Source: [Actinomadura] parvosata subsp. kistnae
GTDB taxonomy: Bacteria > Actinomycetota > Actinomycetes > Streptosporangiales > Streptosporangiaceae
NCBI RefSeq assembly: GCF_900323885.1
Contig: NZ_OOHJ01000005.1
Span: 186,001 to 250,000 of the forward strand
Length of the DNA: 64,000 nucleotides
Reading direction: 5' to 3'
Shown: positions 36,903-46,021 of the stretch, one piece after another
Position numbering within the stretch: position 1 is the stretch's first letter
How the letters are laid out: each line of letters begins with the position of its first letter
Translations under genes and position numbers: made by a program
Notes under the pieces: generated by a model
Told to the model about the DNA's origin: nothing
Database searches by the model: none
The model's input: only the letters and a program-made list of their open reading frames with translations

Positions 36903-38609
36903 TCAGCTCACCAGGGCGAGGTAGTCCGACACCGCCGAGACGTCGCCGGCATCGGAGATCAGCCCGACATGCCCATCCGGACGGATCACCACAAGAGTGC
37001 GGCCGGTGGCCCCGTAGGCGCGGGCAAGATGACCTTCGGCGTCGGCGACATCACCGGGTCCGACCGGCCGCCCGACGACCCGGAAGATCCGGAGCCCGGA
37101 CGGAGGCGCTTCGACCGCGGGCACGGCCCCGAAGCACAGCAACGTGAAGTGCCCGCCGCGCGTCAACTCGAACAACCGCCGCTCACCACCTACGGTCATC
37201 AGCCCGGCCGCGTCAGGAGCACGGTCCCCGGCCCGCAGCGGTGAGCCCTCGACGCGGTCGCCGCCGTGGAGTGCCGCGCCCGTGTCGCGGTCGCCGGTTC
37301 GCAGTGGAGAGCCTCCGTCGCGGTCGCCGGCGTGGGGCAGGGCACCCTTGTCGCGATCGTCGGCGTGGGGCAGGGCACCTGGGTCGCGGTTTGCGGCTCG
37401 GAGCAAGGCAACCCTGTCACGGTCGTCGGCCGCGACAGGGGCGCTCTCCTCGCGGTCGTCGCGGGCCAGGGTGGAGCCGCGGTAGCTCACGCCGAGCTGC
37501 GTCGTGCTCGCGTCGCGGCGGGTGACGAGCCCGTTCTGCGCGAGCGTCTGCTTGAGCCGCGCGTCCGAGAGCGCGAGCACGCTGGCGCCGACCGGCCGCC
37601 GTTCGGCCTCGTAGCTGTAGAGCAGCGCGGGCGAGGCACCTTTCGCGACCGCGGCCAGTTTCCAGCCGAGGTTGTGCGCGTCCTGGATGCCGGTGTTCAT
37701 CCCTTGACCGCCGGCGGGGGAGTGGATGTGCGCCGCGTCCCCGGCGAGGAACACGTCACCCTGGCGGTAACGAGCGGCGAGGCGAACGTTGGCCCGCCAC
37801 AGAGACGCCCACCGCGGCTCGTGGAGGCGCAGGTCGGTGCGCCCGCTGCGCCGTTCGAGGATGGCCTGCATGTTGGCGAGGCCGAGCCCGGGATCCTGAC
37901 CTGGCGCGATGCCCGCCTGATACTGGAAGAGGCCGGTAGAAGGCAGCGGGCAGAGGGTGACGAGACCCTCCTCGTGCCGCCACATGTGCCAGGCGTCGCG
38001 GTCGAGCCCGTCGACCTCGACGTCAGCGACGATCATCCGCACCTCCTCGCGGGTCTCCCCGTCGAAGGCGATGCCGGCCTGCTTACGGACGACGCTGTGC
38101 CCACCATCGCACCCGACCAGCCAGCGCGCGTTGATCGTCTCGGTCGCACCACCCTTGACGACCACCGCCGCCACACCCTCTTCCAACTGCTCGAAGCCGC
38201 CGAGCGCAGTGCCGAACTCGACGGCACCGCCCAGCTCCGCCAGCCGCACCCGCAGCGCTTCCTCGACCCGCCACTCGGGCGTGATCAAACTGGCCGGATA
38301 GGGGACGTCGGGACGAGCCACGGCCGTCCCACCGCCGCTCACCGTCACCCGCCCATCCGGAGCGGCCGAACGAATGGGCATCGCCATCCGCCCGTGAGCG
38401 ATCACCCGTTCGACGACACCGAGATCGTCGAACACCTCCAGCGTGCGCGGCTGAACCCCCTTGCCCCGCGACCCGGGCTGCGGCCCGCCAGCAGCCTCGA
38501 CCAGGCGAAAGGACACGCCGGCACGGGCCAGCTCGCAGGCCAGCGTCAACCCGGTAGGCCCGGCACCGACGATCAGCACTGGCACCATCGTGCTCGTCGT
38601 CTCGATCAT
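36903..38609 (-). CDS. FAD-dependent aromatic-ring monooxygenase
   Basis: The 568-residue protein is a class A flavin monooxygenase: GAGPTG dinucleotide site (15-20), DG-type motif with GCDGGHS, and GDAAHIHSP near 287-296. The C-terminal thioredoxin-like region is split by a 70-80-residue tract of 11-residue repeats (DRDKGALPHAG-type). ATG 38609 has GAGGAG at 5 bases. It is divergent from a TetR gene, with two palindromes between. Typical substrates are phenols or polyketides; the actual substrate is unknown. Confidence 0.87.
   Translation of the reverse strand: MIETTSTMVPVLIVGAGPTGLTLACELARAGVSFRLVEAAGGPQPGSRGKGVQPRTLEVFDDLGVVERVIAHGRMAMPIRSAAPDGRVTVSGGGTAVARPDVPYPASLITPEWRVEEALRVRLAELGGAVEFGTALGGFEQLEEGVAAVVVKGGATETINARWLVGCDGGHSVVRKQAGIAFDGETREEVRMIVADVEVDGLDRDAWHMWRHEEGLVTLCPLPSTGLFQYQAGIAPGQDPGLGLANMQAILERRSGRTDLRLHEPRWASLWRANVRLAARYRQGDVFLAGDAAHIHSPAGGQGMNTGIQDAHNLGWKLAAVAKGASPALLYSYEAERRPVGASVLALSDARLKQTLAQNGLVTRRDASTTQLGVSYRGSTLARDDREESAPVAADDRDRVALLRAANRDPGALPHADDRDKGALPHAGDRDGGSPLRTGDRDTGAALHGGDRVEGSPLRAGDRAPDAAGLMTVGGERRLFELTRGGHFTLLCFGAVPAVEAPPSGLRIFRVVGRPVGPGDVADAEGHLARAYGATGRTLVVIRPDGHVGLISDAGDVSAVSDYLALVS
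37220..37425 (-). repeat. In-frame 33-bp repeats inside the monooxygenase
   Basis: Six or seven units of 33 bp encode 11-residue repeats (such as DRDGGSPLRTG) in the C-terminal part of the flavin monooxygenase. The period keeps the frame. Confidence 0.8.
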
Positions 38610-38624
38610 CCGCACTCCTCGCAA

Positions 38625-38682
38625 GAAAGGAATTCCTTTCTATCCGAGAAGGAGGAGAATTGCCAAGAAAGGAAAAGCTTTC
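38625..38682. promoter_or_regulatory. Twin operators between the monooxygenase and TetR genes
   Basis: A perfect 16-bp palindrome GAAAGGAATTCCTTTC (38625-38640) and a related, less perfect copy (38667-38682) share the flanks caagaaagga and tttctatcc, 42 bp apart. They overlap both upstream regions and are the expected sites of the divergent TetR repressor. Confidence 0.7.
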
Positions 38683-38694
38683 TATCCTGGGGTG

Positions 38695-39300
38695 ATGATC
38701 ACCGACCCGTCCCAGCCCGCCCGCCGTCGCCGGCACGGCAAACAACTCGAGTCCGAGCTGCTCACCGCCGCCTGGGACGAACTGGTCGAGACCGGATACG
38801 CCCGCCTGACCATGGAGTCCATCGCGGCCCGGGCCCGCACCAGCGAGCCCGTCCTCTACCGCCGCTGGCCCAACAAGGACCAGCTCGTCCTGGCCGCCAT
38901 CCAGCACTACCGCGACACTCACCCGGTCCCGCTCCCCGACACCGGCGCCCTGCGCACCGACCTGCTCGCCCAGCTCACGGCTGTCAGCGAAGCCCTCGCC
39001 CCCTACTTCGCCATCGCCGCGGCCGCCGCGTTCTCGGGCCTGCTGGCCGACACCGGCCTGACCCCCGCGCAGGTCCGCGACCAGCTCATGGGCGCCCACC
39101 CCCTCTCGCCCGCCCGCGCCCTCTACCAGCGAGCCCACGAACGCGGCGAACTCGACCTGAAGCGCACCCCGGCCGCCGTCCTCGACCTACCCTTCGACCT
39201 GGTACGCCACGACCTGCTCATGAACCTCCAGCCCCCGCCCAGCGCCCGCATCCACTCGATCGTCGACGACCTCTTCCTGCCTCTGGTGCGGGGCGCGTAG
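38695..39300 (+). CDS. TetR/AcrR family repressor
   Basis: The 201-residue protein has the TetR helix-turn-helix: LLTAAWDELVETGYARLTMESIAARARTSEPVLYRRWPNKDQLV region (residues ~20-65). The C-terminal domain is the ligand and dimer part. ATG 38695 is used; GTG 38692 adjoins it. It probably controls the flavin monooxygenase gene and itself through the twin palindromes upstream. Confidence 0.88.
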   Translation: MITDPSQPARRRRHGKQLESELLTAAWDELVETGYARLTMESIAARARTSEPVLYRRWPNKDQLVLAAIQHYRDTHPVPLPDTGALRTDLLAQLTAVSEALAPYFAIAAAAAFSGLLADTGLTPAQVRDQLMGAHPLSPARALYQRAHERGELDLKRTPAAVLDLPFDLVRHDLLMNLQPPPSARIHSIVDDLFLPLVRGA

Positions 39301-39487
39301 GCCGAGCGCCAGTCAAAAACCGTGTTCACTGGCCACCGACCCCCAGGTGGCGGCGCGCGGTCAGCAGCTCTACCGCAGGCTGGACGAGCGGGGCGCCGTC
39401 CTGACAGCACTGCCCGGACCGATCACCTGCCGCGCAACGCGTCCGGCTCCGGACGGTCGGACGCGTCGCCGAGGAGCCGAGGAGCGG

Positions 39488-40753
39488 TCAGGAGATGGTG
39501 AGCGTGCCGTTCGGGTTACGGGCGCACGTGACGACCGTGCGGGGTGCCGCGGCTAACGCGCTGGCCAGGCACTGGCCAAGGACCGTGTGGCCGGCGGCAT
39601 TCGGGTGCCACGACTCCTGGCAGGTCTGGAAGTAGGTGACGCAGGTGTTCGCCGCCCGCTGGATGTCGATCTTGTCCCAGCCGGAGAGGCTGGTGACGAA
39701 CGTGCCGGACGGCCCGTCCTGCACCCGGACCGGCGTCGCGAGCGCACCCGCCGGGCTGCCGGGGTTCTCGCAGAGCCTGGCCCCGTCGAAAGCCCGCTGG
39801 ACGTCCAGTACGCGCACGTCGGCCGCCGGACGTTCGGCTGCCAGCGTGGCCTGCGCGTTCTTGACCAGAGAGCCGAGGTTCTGGGAGAACGTGTGCCCAG
39901 GGGCGAGGCTCGCCCGATGGATCGGACACCCGGCGGCGTAGCGCTCGGCGCCTAAGGCGCGGAACTTGTCGCGGGTGTCGGTGCGGCCATCCTCCTCGTG
40001 GTACTGCGAGGCGAGGTCGGGCGGCAGGGGGTTGGTGTAGGTCTGCAGGATTACCTGGTGGGTACCATCGGCGTCGACCTGGGCGAGGGCGTCGAGAATC
40101 TGGCGCAGGGCCGCCGTGGTCTCGGTGGTGGCGGCGGCGACCTCGGAGTCGGTGGCCAGGTCGGAGGCGGTGCAGGGCTTCTGCGGCACCTCGCCCTTCA
40201 GATAGGCCCAGAACTCCCACCAGCCTGTCCAGGCGTCGGCGATGAAGCGGTTGGCACACAGCGTGGCCACGTCGCCGAAGGTGAACTGGGTGTTGTTGGA
40301 GCCCAGGCCGACGAGGACGACGTCGATGTCGTGCGTCTGGGCGACGGCGCGCAGCTGGTCGAGTTGCGAGGCGACGGTGCGGCCTTCGGGCCGGGCGCTT
40401 GAGGGGTTGGCGATGTCGGCGGGCTGCGCGCCGGAGCACGCGAGGTTGAAACGTTGCTGGATGCCCGGGAGCGACGCCGTGAACACCGAGGCGTTCGCCG
40501 ACCGGTGGCAGAAGTAGGCGTTGCTGTTGGCCGCCGACCAGCCGGGGAAGCCCTGCACCGCACCGGAGGCGTCGACGACGGGCTGGTAATCGCCCGCGCC
40601 CTCGCCGCTGACGAAGCTGTCGCCGAGCGCGACGGCGGCAGTGGGCAGATCAGCACGCAGAGCTGCCTGCACAGGCCCGCCCTGTACGACCTGGACGCCG
40701 GCCGCGCTCACCAGGAGCAGGACGACCGCGGCGGCACGCTGCAGGAACCTCAC
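39488..40753 (-). CDS. Secreted SGNH/GDSL hydrolase
   Basis: The 421-residue exported protein has a Sec signal (cleavage near VQAA) and the GDSL nucleophile block ALGDSFVSGEG (Ser46). Block III GLGSNNTQF and the final catalytic HPNAAGH are also present. Members cleave esters of lipids or polysaccharides. GTG 40753 is preceded by GAGG at 5 bases. A short, doubtful gene ends 7 bp upstream on the same strand. Confidence 0.9.
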   Translation of the reverse strand: MRFLQRAAAVVLLLVSAAGVQVVQGGPVQAALRADLPTAAVALGDSFVSGEGAGDYQPVVDASGAVQGFPGWSAANSNAYFCHRSANASVFTASLPGIQQRFNLACSGAQPADIANPSSARPEGRTVASQLDQLRAVAQTHDIDVVLVGLGSNNTQFTFGDVATLCANRFIADAWTGWWEFWAYLKGEVPQKPCTASDLATDSEVAAATTETTAALRQILDALAQVDADGTHQVILQTYTNPLPPDLASQYHEEDGRTDTRDKFRALGAERYAAGCPIHRASLAPGHTFSQNLGSLVKNAQATLAAERPAADVRVLDVQRAFDGARLCENPGSPAGALATPVRVQDGPSGTFVTSLSGWDKIDIQRAANTCVTYFQTCQESWHPNAAGHTVLGQCLASALAAAPRTVVTCARNPNGTLTIS

Positions 40754-40760
40754 AACCGCC

Positions 40761-41324
40761 TCATTTCCTACTACATAAGTACGAAATGCGCACGTGTGGA
40801 TCACAACATGCCGCACCAACGGCGTCAACACTTCCAAGGGCCGCACTGATACGCCTCCTCACCGGATGGACGGGCGGGGTGGTGATGCCCCGGCGCGTTG
40901 CGGGGGTTTCCGTGGTGACGTCCTGCTCGCGTGTTGCGGGGCTTCCGTGGTGACATCCTGCTCGCCGTGTCGCGGGGCTTCCGTGGTGACATCCTGCTCG
41001 CCGTGTCGCGGGGCTTCCGTGATGACGTCCTGCTCGCGGGTCGCCGGGCTTCTGTGATGACGATCTGCTCGCGTGTCGCTGCTGTGTCAGATGCTGGTCT
41101 CGGTGGTCGGGCGGCCGTGGGGCGGGCTGCTTGCAGAAGGCGGGGAGGTGAGCATCGCCAGCCTGGGCGGGCATCGGGTCAGAACGGAAGGCTGGTGTTA
41201 CAGAGTTCTCCTGGCTTCCCATCCTGAGGCGGTGGCCGAATTCTGGAAGGCCCTCGTAGGGGTTGTGGCAGGCCGGCGGTGCGGCCATCACCCCGAGCAG
41301 GGCGAGCCCCAAAGCGACTGTCAC
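40761..41324 (-). CDS. Doubtful small secreted-type protein with 12-residue repeats
   Basis: The frame of 187 residues starts at a GTG with GAGGAG at 7 bases and encodes a hydrophobic N-terminus (VALGLALLGVMAAPPACHNP). The middle is five 12-residue repeats (RHHGSPATRRAG-type) made by a 36-bp tandem array. The last part shows weak coding character, and the AT-rich segment at 40770-40800 looks like a promoter for the SGNH gene. It may be a decayed gene or a chance frame in a repeat. It lies after the polyprenol-mannose synthase gene. Confidence 0.3.
   Translation of the reverse strand: MTVALGLALLGVMAAPPACHNPYEGLPEFGHRLRMGSQENSVTPAFRSDPMPAQAGDAHLPAFCKQPAPRPPDHRDQHLTQQRHASRSSSQKPGDPRAGRHHGSPATRRAGCHHGSPATRRAGCHHGSPATREQDVTTETPATRRGITTPPVHPVRRRISAALGSVDAVGAACCDPHVRISYLCSRK
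40886..41078. repeat. 36-bp tandem repeats
   Basis: About five copies of a 36-bp unit (core cggggcttccgtggtgac) run through the doubtful gene. The two central copies are nearly identical; the outer ones are diverged. Confidence 0.85.
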
Positions 41325-41346
41325 CCTGCGTCTCCTCGGCGACCGT

Positions 41347-42102
41347 TCAGATGGACAGGGCCGAGCGGCGGAGGGTCGTGGTGGGGTCGGCGGCGTGGCG
41401 GCGTAAGGGGCAGGCCCATACCGTCACGCGCCAGAGAGCCTCGAACAGGACGCCGGCGTTCATCTTGCTGGTGCCGTTCGTCCGGTCCACGAACGTGATC
41501 GGCACCTCCGTCACCACGTAGCCGAGGCGGACGGCTCGTAGCGTGAGGTCCACCTGGAAGCAGTAGCCGCGGGACTCCACCTCGCCGCGCAGGATCTCCT
41601 CCAGCGCGGCGGCTCGGTAGACGCGGAAGCCGCCTGTGGCGTCGGCGACGGGGAGGCGCAGGGCGGTGCGGACGTAGCGGTTGGCCAGGCGGGACAGGAG
41701 CTCTCGTCTGCGGGGCCAGTTCGCCACGCGGCCGCCGGCGGTCCAGCGGGAGCCGATGACGAGGTCGGCCTGCTGGGCCGCGCGCAACATGGCGGGCAGG
41801 CGCTCGGGCGGGTGCGAGCCGTCGGCGTCGATCTCGGCCAGCAGGTCGAAGCCGCGCTCCAGGCCCCACCGGAAGCCCGCCAGGTACGCGGCGCCCAGCC
41901 CTTCCTTGCGCTCACGGTGCAGGACGTGGACGCCGTCGAGGGCGGCGGCGAGGTCGTCCGCGATCTGGCCCGTGCCGTCGGGGCTGTTGTCGTCCACGAT
42001 GAGGATGTCGGCGGCGGGCGCGGCCGCGCGGATCCTGGTGACGATGGCGGGCAGGTTGTCACGTTCGTTGTACGTCGGCGTGATGACCAGGACGGTGCTC
42101 AT
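41347..42102 (-). CDS. Polyprenol monophosphomannose synthase (GT2)
   Basis: The 251-residue GT2 enzyme has the DPM-synthase pattern: PTYNERDNLPAIV, VDDNSPDGTG, AEIDADGSHPP, a later ATGGFRVYR and EVPITFVDRTNGTSKM. It should transfer mannose from GDP-mannose to polyprenyl phosphate at the inner membrane, giving the donor for lipoglycan or protein mannosylation. It is a stand-alone enzyme without a fused acyltransferase. It follows the GT39 gene by 9 bp on the same strand, so the two form an operon. Confidence 0.87.
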   Translation of the reverse strand: MSTVLVITPTYNERDNLPAIVTRIRAAAPAADILIVDDNSPDGTGQIADDLAAALDGVHVLHRERKEGLGAAYLAGFRWGLERGFDLLAEIDADGSHPPERLPAMLRAAQQADLVIGSRWTAGGRVANWPRRRELLSRLANRYVRTALRLPVADATGGFRVYRAAALEEILRGEVESRGYCFQVDLTLRAVRLGYVVTEVPITFVDRTNGTSKMNAGVLFEALWRVTVWACPLRRHAADPTTTLRRSALSI

Positions 42103-42111
42103 GATCGCTCC

Positions 42112-43608
42112 TCAACTCGCATGCTGGTAGTCGGCCCAGGCGCTCGTCCACGGGGCTCGCGGGCCCGAGCAGACCGTGATGGGCAGGCCCTGCTCCTCGT
42201 TCGCGACTCCGGTGCCGTGGTCGACGACCCCGGCGGACTCACAGGTGGTGAAGCGCGGCCGCAGCCGCTCGGGCGGCAGCCCCACGGCGACCACCGTCCG
42301 CGCCGTCTCCGGCGGTGGGCCCTGGCGCCACAGCTCGTTGTGCCCGCTGTAGACGGGGATGCCCGGCGCGAACCGGTTCAGTGCGCCGGCCTCGCCATAG
42401 TTCGCAGTGATGACGACCGTGCCGGGCGGCAGCGCCCGGTGCACCGCGGCCACCTGGGCGGCGAACCGCGGCCAGCCCACCGACTCCCTGGGCACCTCGT
42501 TGGGGGAGGAGCTGAGCGCCGAGAGCGGGAGCAGCGGCAGCGCCACGGCGATCCCGATGGCGGAGGTGCCGAGCAGGCCGCACCACACCGTACGGAACCG
42601 GGCGCGGCGGGCCTCCATCCACGTGGCGACGGGCACGCAGCCGGCCGCGAAGGCGAAGATCACGCTGCCGGCGACGTAGTCGGCGCGGCCTCCTGACGCC
42701 CAGCCGAGCAGGACCGTCACCAGGACCGTGATCGCGAGCGGCCGGGTCTCCCGCCGCCGGCGCAGCCACCACCACCCGGCGACGGCGATCGCGAACGCCC
42801 CCATGCTGAGCAGCGCCACCAGCATCGGCACGAACATGACCCGGTTGATCGGCTCGCTCAGCGTGGCGGCCATGGTGAGCTGGGGCCAGCCCTTGAGTGC
42901 CTGGTAGAGCACGTTCGGCGAGGCGAGCAGCGCGGCCAGGAGCGCCCCCGACCAGAACCATCTGTCGGCGAACACGGCGCGCGGCCCCTTCACGGCCAGC
43001 CCGACGGTGACGAGCAGGCCGGTGGCCAGCCCGGTGAGCAGTAACAGGATGAGATGCTTGTTGAACGTGGCGGCCCCCGCGACGGCCCCGGCCGCCAGCC
43101 ACCAGCGCCCGTCGCCGCGCAGCAGGGCCCGCAGCACGCACAGGACGCAGGCCGTCCAGAACACGAAGTCGGCCGACTGGGTCAGCAGCGTGTGCCCGGC
43201 GACCAGCGGGAACATCCCCGTGCCGAGCCCGGCGGCGGCCAGCGTCTGCGCGCCGCGGCGGCCGCCCAGCTCCCGCGTGATGGCGGCGCCGAGCAGGATC
43301 AGCAGCCCCGCGCACAGGGCGGGCACGACGCGCAGGCCCACGAGGGTGTCGCCGAACAGGGCCGTGGACAGCCGGGCCAGCAGCGGGGTCAGCGGAGGCT
43401 GGTCGAAGTATCCCCAGGCGGGGGTCTGGCCGAGCAGCCGGAAGTAGAGCTCGTCGCGGTGGTAGCCGTAGAAAGGGCTCAGCAGGAGCAAGGTGGCGAC
43501 GACGGCGGCGGCGACGGAGCCGGTGGCCCGCCAGGCGATCGGCGGGAGCGGGGTAGCGGCGGCGGCGGTGGCGGCGGTGCGCTGCGGGCTGGGGGTCTGG
43601 AGCAACAT
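42112..43608 (-). CDS. GT39-type (GT-C) mannosyltransferase-like membrane protein
   Basis: The 498-residue protein has about ten membrane helices and an N-terminal GT-C acidic loop in GYHRDELYF near residue 50. A final soluble domain follows (TVVITANYGEAGALNRF to the end). The family uses polyprenyl-phosphate sugars, and its operon partner makes polyprenol-phosphate-mannose, so a mannose transfer to an outer glycan, lipid or protein is likely. ArnT-like family members are another possibility. Confidence 0.83.
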   Translation of the reverse strand: MLLQTPSPQRTAATAAAATPLPPIAWRATGSVAAAVVATLLLLSPFYGYHRDELYFRLLGQTPAWGYFDQPPLTPLLARLSTALFGDTLVGLRVVPALCAGLLILLGAAITRELGGRRGAQTLAAAGLGTGMFPLVAGHTLLTQSADFVFWTACVLCVLRALLRGDGRWWLAAGAVAGAATFNKHLILLLLTGLATGLLVTVGLAVKGPRAVFADRWFWSGALLAALLASPNVLYQALKGWPQLTMAATLSEPINRVMFVPMLVALLSMGAFAIAVAGWWWLRRRRETRPLAITVLVTVLLGWASGGRADYVAGSVIFAFAAGCVPVATWMEARRARFRTVWCGLLGTSAIGIAVALPLLPLSALSSSPNEVPRESVGWPRFAAQVAAVHRALPPGTVVITANYGEAGALNRFAPGIPVYSGHNELWRQGPPPETARTVVAVGLPPERLRPRFTTCESAGVVDHGTGVANEEQGLPITVCSGPRAPWTSAWADYQHAS

Positions 43609-43666
43609 GCCCCAACGTTCGCCGATGGCCTGCCCGCCCGTCGTCTGGCCGTGGGCGGAACGTGGG

Positions 43667-44344
43667 TCAGACCTCAGGCATAGGAGACGGCTCCCCTGGG
43701 CGTACGACGCCGTGGTCGAACGCGAAGACGACGGCGGCGGCGCGGTCGCGTACCGCCAGCTTGAGGAAGATCCGGCCGACGTGCGTCTTGATCGTGCCCT
43801 CGCCGAGCACGAGATGGCGGGCGATCTCGGCGTTCGTGAGGCCCCGGCCGATGAGTTTCAGCACGTCGAGCTCGCGGGAGGTGAGCTCGCCGAGCCGCCG
43901 GGCCGCGTCGGGGTCGGTCACCGGATCCGTGCGGTAACGCCGCAGAACCCGCCCGCACACGGCCGGATCCAGCCAGCCGTCACCCGCCGCCACCGCGCGC
44001 ACGGCCCGCTGGATGTCCTCGGCCGGCGCGTCCTTGAGGCAGAAACCCGACGCGCCCGCCCGCAGCGCCGCCGCCAGCACGGCGTCCTCGCCGAACGTGG
44101 TCAGCACCAGGACGCGGGCGGCCGGATCCGCGGCCAGCAGGGCCCGCGTCGCCTCCACGCCGTCCATCCGCGGCATGCGGATGTCCATGACGACCGCGTC
44201 GGGACGCGCCCGCGCGACCTCCGCCAGCGCCGCCTGGCCGTCGGCCGCCTCGCCCACCACGTCGAACCCGTACGGCTGGCGCAGGATCGTCCGCAACCCG
44301 GCCCTGGCCAGCTCCTGGTCGTCGACCAGCACCACCGAGATCAT
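43667..44344 (-). CDS. LuxR/NarL response regulator
   Basis: The 225-residue protein has a receiver domain with VDDQE (D8, D9) and the phosphorylation site D54 (VVMDIRMPRMDG). A NarL-type helix-turn-helix follows at about 155-215 (ELTSRELDVLKLIGRGLTNAEIARHL). Its start overlaps the stop of the histidine kinase gene (ATGA), so they are a two-component pair. Confidence 0.93.
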   Translation of the reverse strand: MISVVLVDDQELARAGLRTILRQPYGFDVVGEAADGQAALAEVARARPDAVVMDIRMPRMDGVEATRALLAADPAARVLVLTTFGEDAVLAAALRAGASGFCLKDAPAEDIQRAVRAVAAGDGWLDPAVCGRVLRRYRTDPVTDPDAARRLGELTSRELDVLKLIGRGLTNAEIARHLVLGEGTIKTHVGRIFLKLAVRDRAAAVVFAFDHGVVRPGEPSPMPEV

Positions 44345-45453
44345 GCCGGCAGCTCCGCCCGCACGACCCACCGGTCGTCCTCGGGGCCGGCGGTGACCTG
44401 GCCGCCGACCATGCGCACCCGGTCGGCCATCGCGCGAAGTCCCATGCCGCCATTGTGCCGGGACGGGCGGCCGGGTAAGACGTTCGCGACCGTGGCCAGC
44501 ACGGCGCCGTCCTCCGCGACGCGCAGCCGCACCTCCACCGGGCAGCGCGGGGCGTGCCGGCTGGCGTTGGCCAGCGCCTCCTGCACCAGCCGGTACAGCA
44601 CCATGCCCGTCGTCGGGCCCACCGACGGCAGCTCGCCCTCGACGCCGGTCTCCAGCTCCAGCCCCGCCGTCCGGTACTCCTCGAACAGCTCGGGCAGCCG
44701 GGCCGCCGTCGGCTGCGGGGCGACCACGGCCGGGTCGGCGCCCTCCTCCGCCAGCACCCGCACCACCTTGCGCAGTTCCGCCATGCTCTGCCGGGCCAGC
44801 CGCTCCGCCTCGGCGACGCCCGCCGCCGCCTCCTTGGGGTCGTGCTCGAGCGCCAGACGTACCCCGCCCAGGTGCAGCACCGTCACGGCGAGCGTGTGCG
44901 CGACGATGTCGTGCAGGTCGGCGGCCAGCCGCTGCCGCTCCGCCAGGGCGGCGGCAGCGGTCGCGGCGCTCTCCGCGCGGTGCAGCCGCTCGCCCACCGC
45001 GATCCGGTAACGCACCACCCAGCAACCCCAGAAGACCAGCGTCGCGGCCGCCAGCCAGTTCGGCCAGCCTGGGTCCGGCGTCGTGTACGCCGCCGCGCCC
45101 ACCACGCCGAGCGAGGCGAGCCACATGACGACACCCGGCCACAGCCGCAGCGTCAGCGCGACGAACCCCACGTAGCAGACCAGGATGAACCAGCCGATGC
45201 TGTTGATCGCGAGCGCGGTGAGCGCGGCGATGGCCACCGGAGCCAGCAGCCCGGCCACCTCGGCGGGACGGCCCGGCGCCGTGCGGACCATGACGAGGCA
45301 GGCGGCGACGAAGGCGACCCCTCCGGCGAGCGACCATGCCGTGGCGGCGGGCCACAGGCAGTCGCAGCCGTTCGTGCTGGTCTGCGCCCACGTCAGGGCG
45401 ACCAGGAGCACGAGCAGCGCGAAGCCGGCGGGGTACAGCCAGCGGGGAGTCAT
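44341..45453 (-). CDS. Sensor histidine kinase (NarX/DesK-like)
   Basis: The 370-residue protein has about five to six membrane helices in the first ~160 residues, then the HisKA_3 dimerisation motif LAADLHDIVAHTLAV (His181) and a C-terminal ATPase domain with NASRHAP (N-box) and GGMGLRAM (G-box). It should phosphorylate the response regulator encoded next. No extracytoplasmic sensor domain of size is seen, so it may sense the membrane. ATG 45453 is used; a GTG two codons upstream is possible. Confidence 0.9.
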   Translation of the reverse strand: MTPRWLYPAGFALLVLLVALTWAQTSTNGCDCLWPAATAWSLAGGVAFVAACLVMVRTAPGRPAEVAGLLAPVAIAALTALAINSIGWFILVCYVGFVALTLRLWPGVVMWLASLGVVGAAAYTTPDPGWPNWLAAATLVFWGCWVVRYRIAVGERLHRAESAATAAAALAERQRLAADLHDIVAHTLAVTVLHLGGVRLALEHDPKEAAAGVAEAERLARQSMAELRKVVRVLAEEGADPAVVAPQPTAARLPELFEEYRTAGLELETGVEGELPSVGPTTGMVLYRLVQEALANASRHAPRCPVEVRLRVAEDGAVLATVANVLPGRPSRHNGGMGLRAMADRVRMVGGQVTAGPEDDRWVVRAELPA

Positions 45454-45639
45454 CACCACATCGTAGGAACCGGGCGTGCCGCACGCATCAGCCCCGAGAC
45501 ATACCCGCCCTCTGTCTACGGGCAGAGGCGGGCGCACTTTGGTCAGACGGCCGGACGAAGGTGGGCGCGGACGGCGGCAGGCGTGGACGGCGGGGGTGGG
45601 TGGCCGGTGGTCACGGCGCGCGACGTCGCGCTCATGGGC

Positions 45640-46020
45640 TGCTACGTGGACGGTTCCGCGGTCAGGGGCGTGGCTGGGTGCGGCTCGGTGCGCGGAGGCA
45701 TGGATGGGCGTGGTTTCGTGGTCGGGGCCTGGGCGGGTGCGGCTCCGTGTGCGGAGGCATGGATGAGCGCAGCTCCGAGGTCAGGGCCAGCGGACGCGGG
45801 CCTTGTGGTTGAGGGTCTGGGCGGGTGTGGCTCCATGGTCAGGGCTTGGGGGTGGGCGCGGCCTCGTGGTCAGGGGTCTGGACGGGTGAGGCTCCCTGAG
45901 CAGAGACCTGGATGAGCGCAGCGCCGTGATCAGGGGGCCGGCGGACGCGGGCCTCGTGCTCAGGGGTGCGGCTGGGCGGCGGTCTTGTGGTCAGGGAGCT
46001 CGGCAGGGCGCGGCCGCGCG
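45640..46020. repeat. Degenerate GC-rich minisatellite
   Basis: The ~570-bp gap between the kinase and TetR genes contains imperfect units of ~35 bp with a core like gctccgtggtcaggg and gcggaggcatggatgagcgc. No convincing gene lies in it. Confidence 0.6.
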
Positions 46021-46021
46021 T

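Noticed and set aside
39301..39487. Short plus-strand frame with QQLYRRLDERGAVLTALPG.
   Set aside because: It could be a gene remnant, but the match is too short to support any family. No gene is called in this gap.
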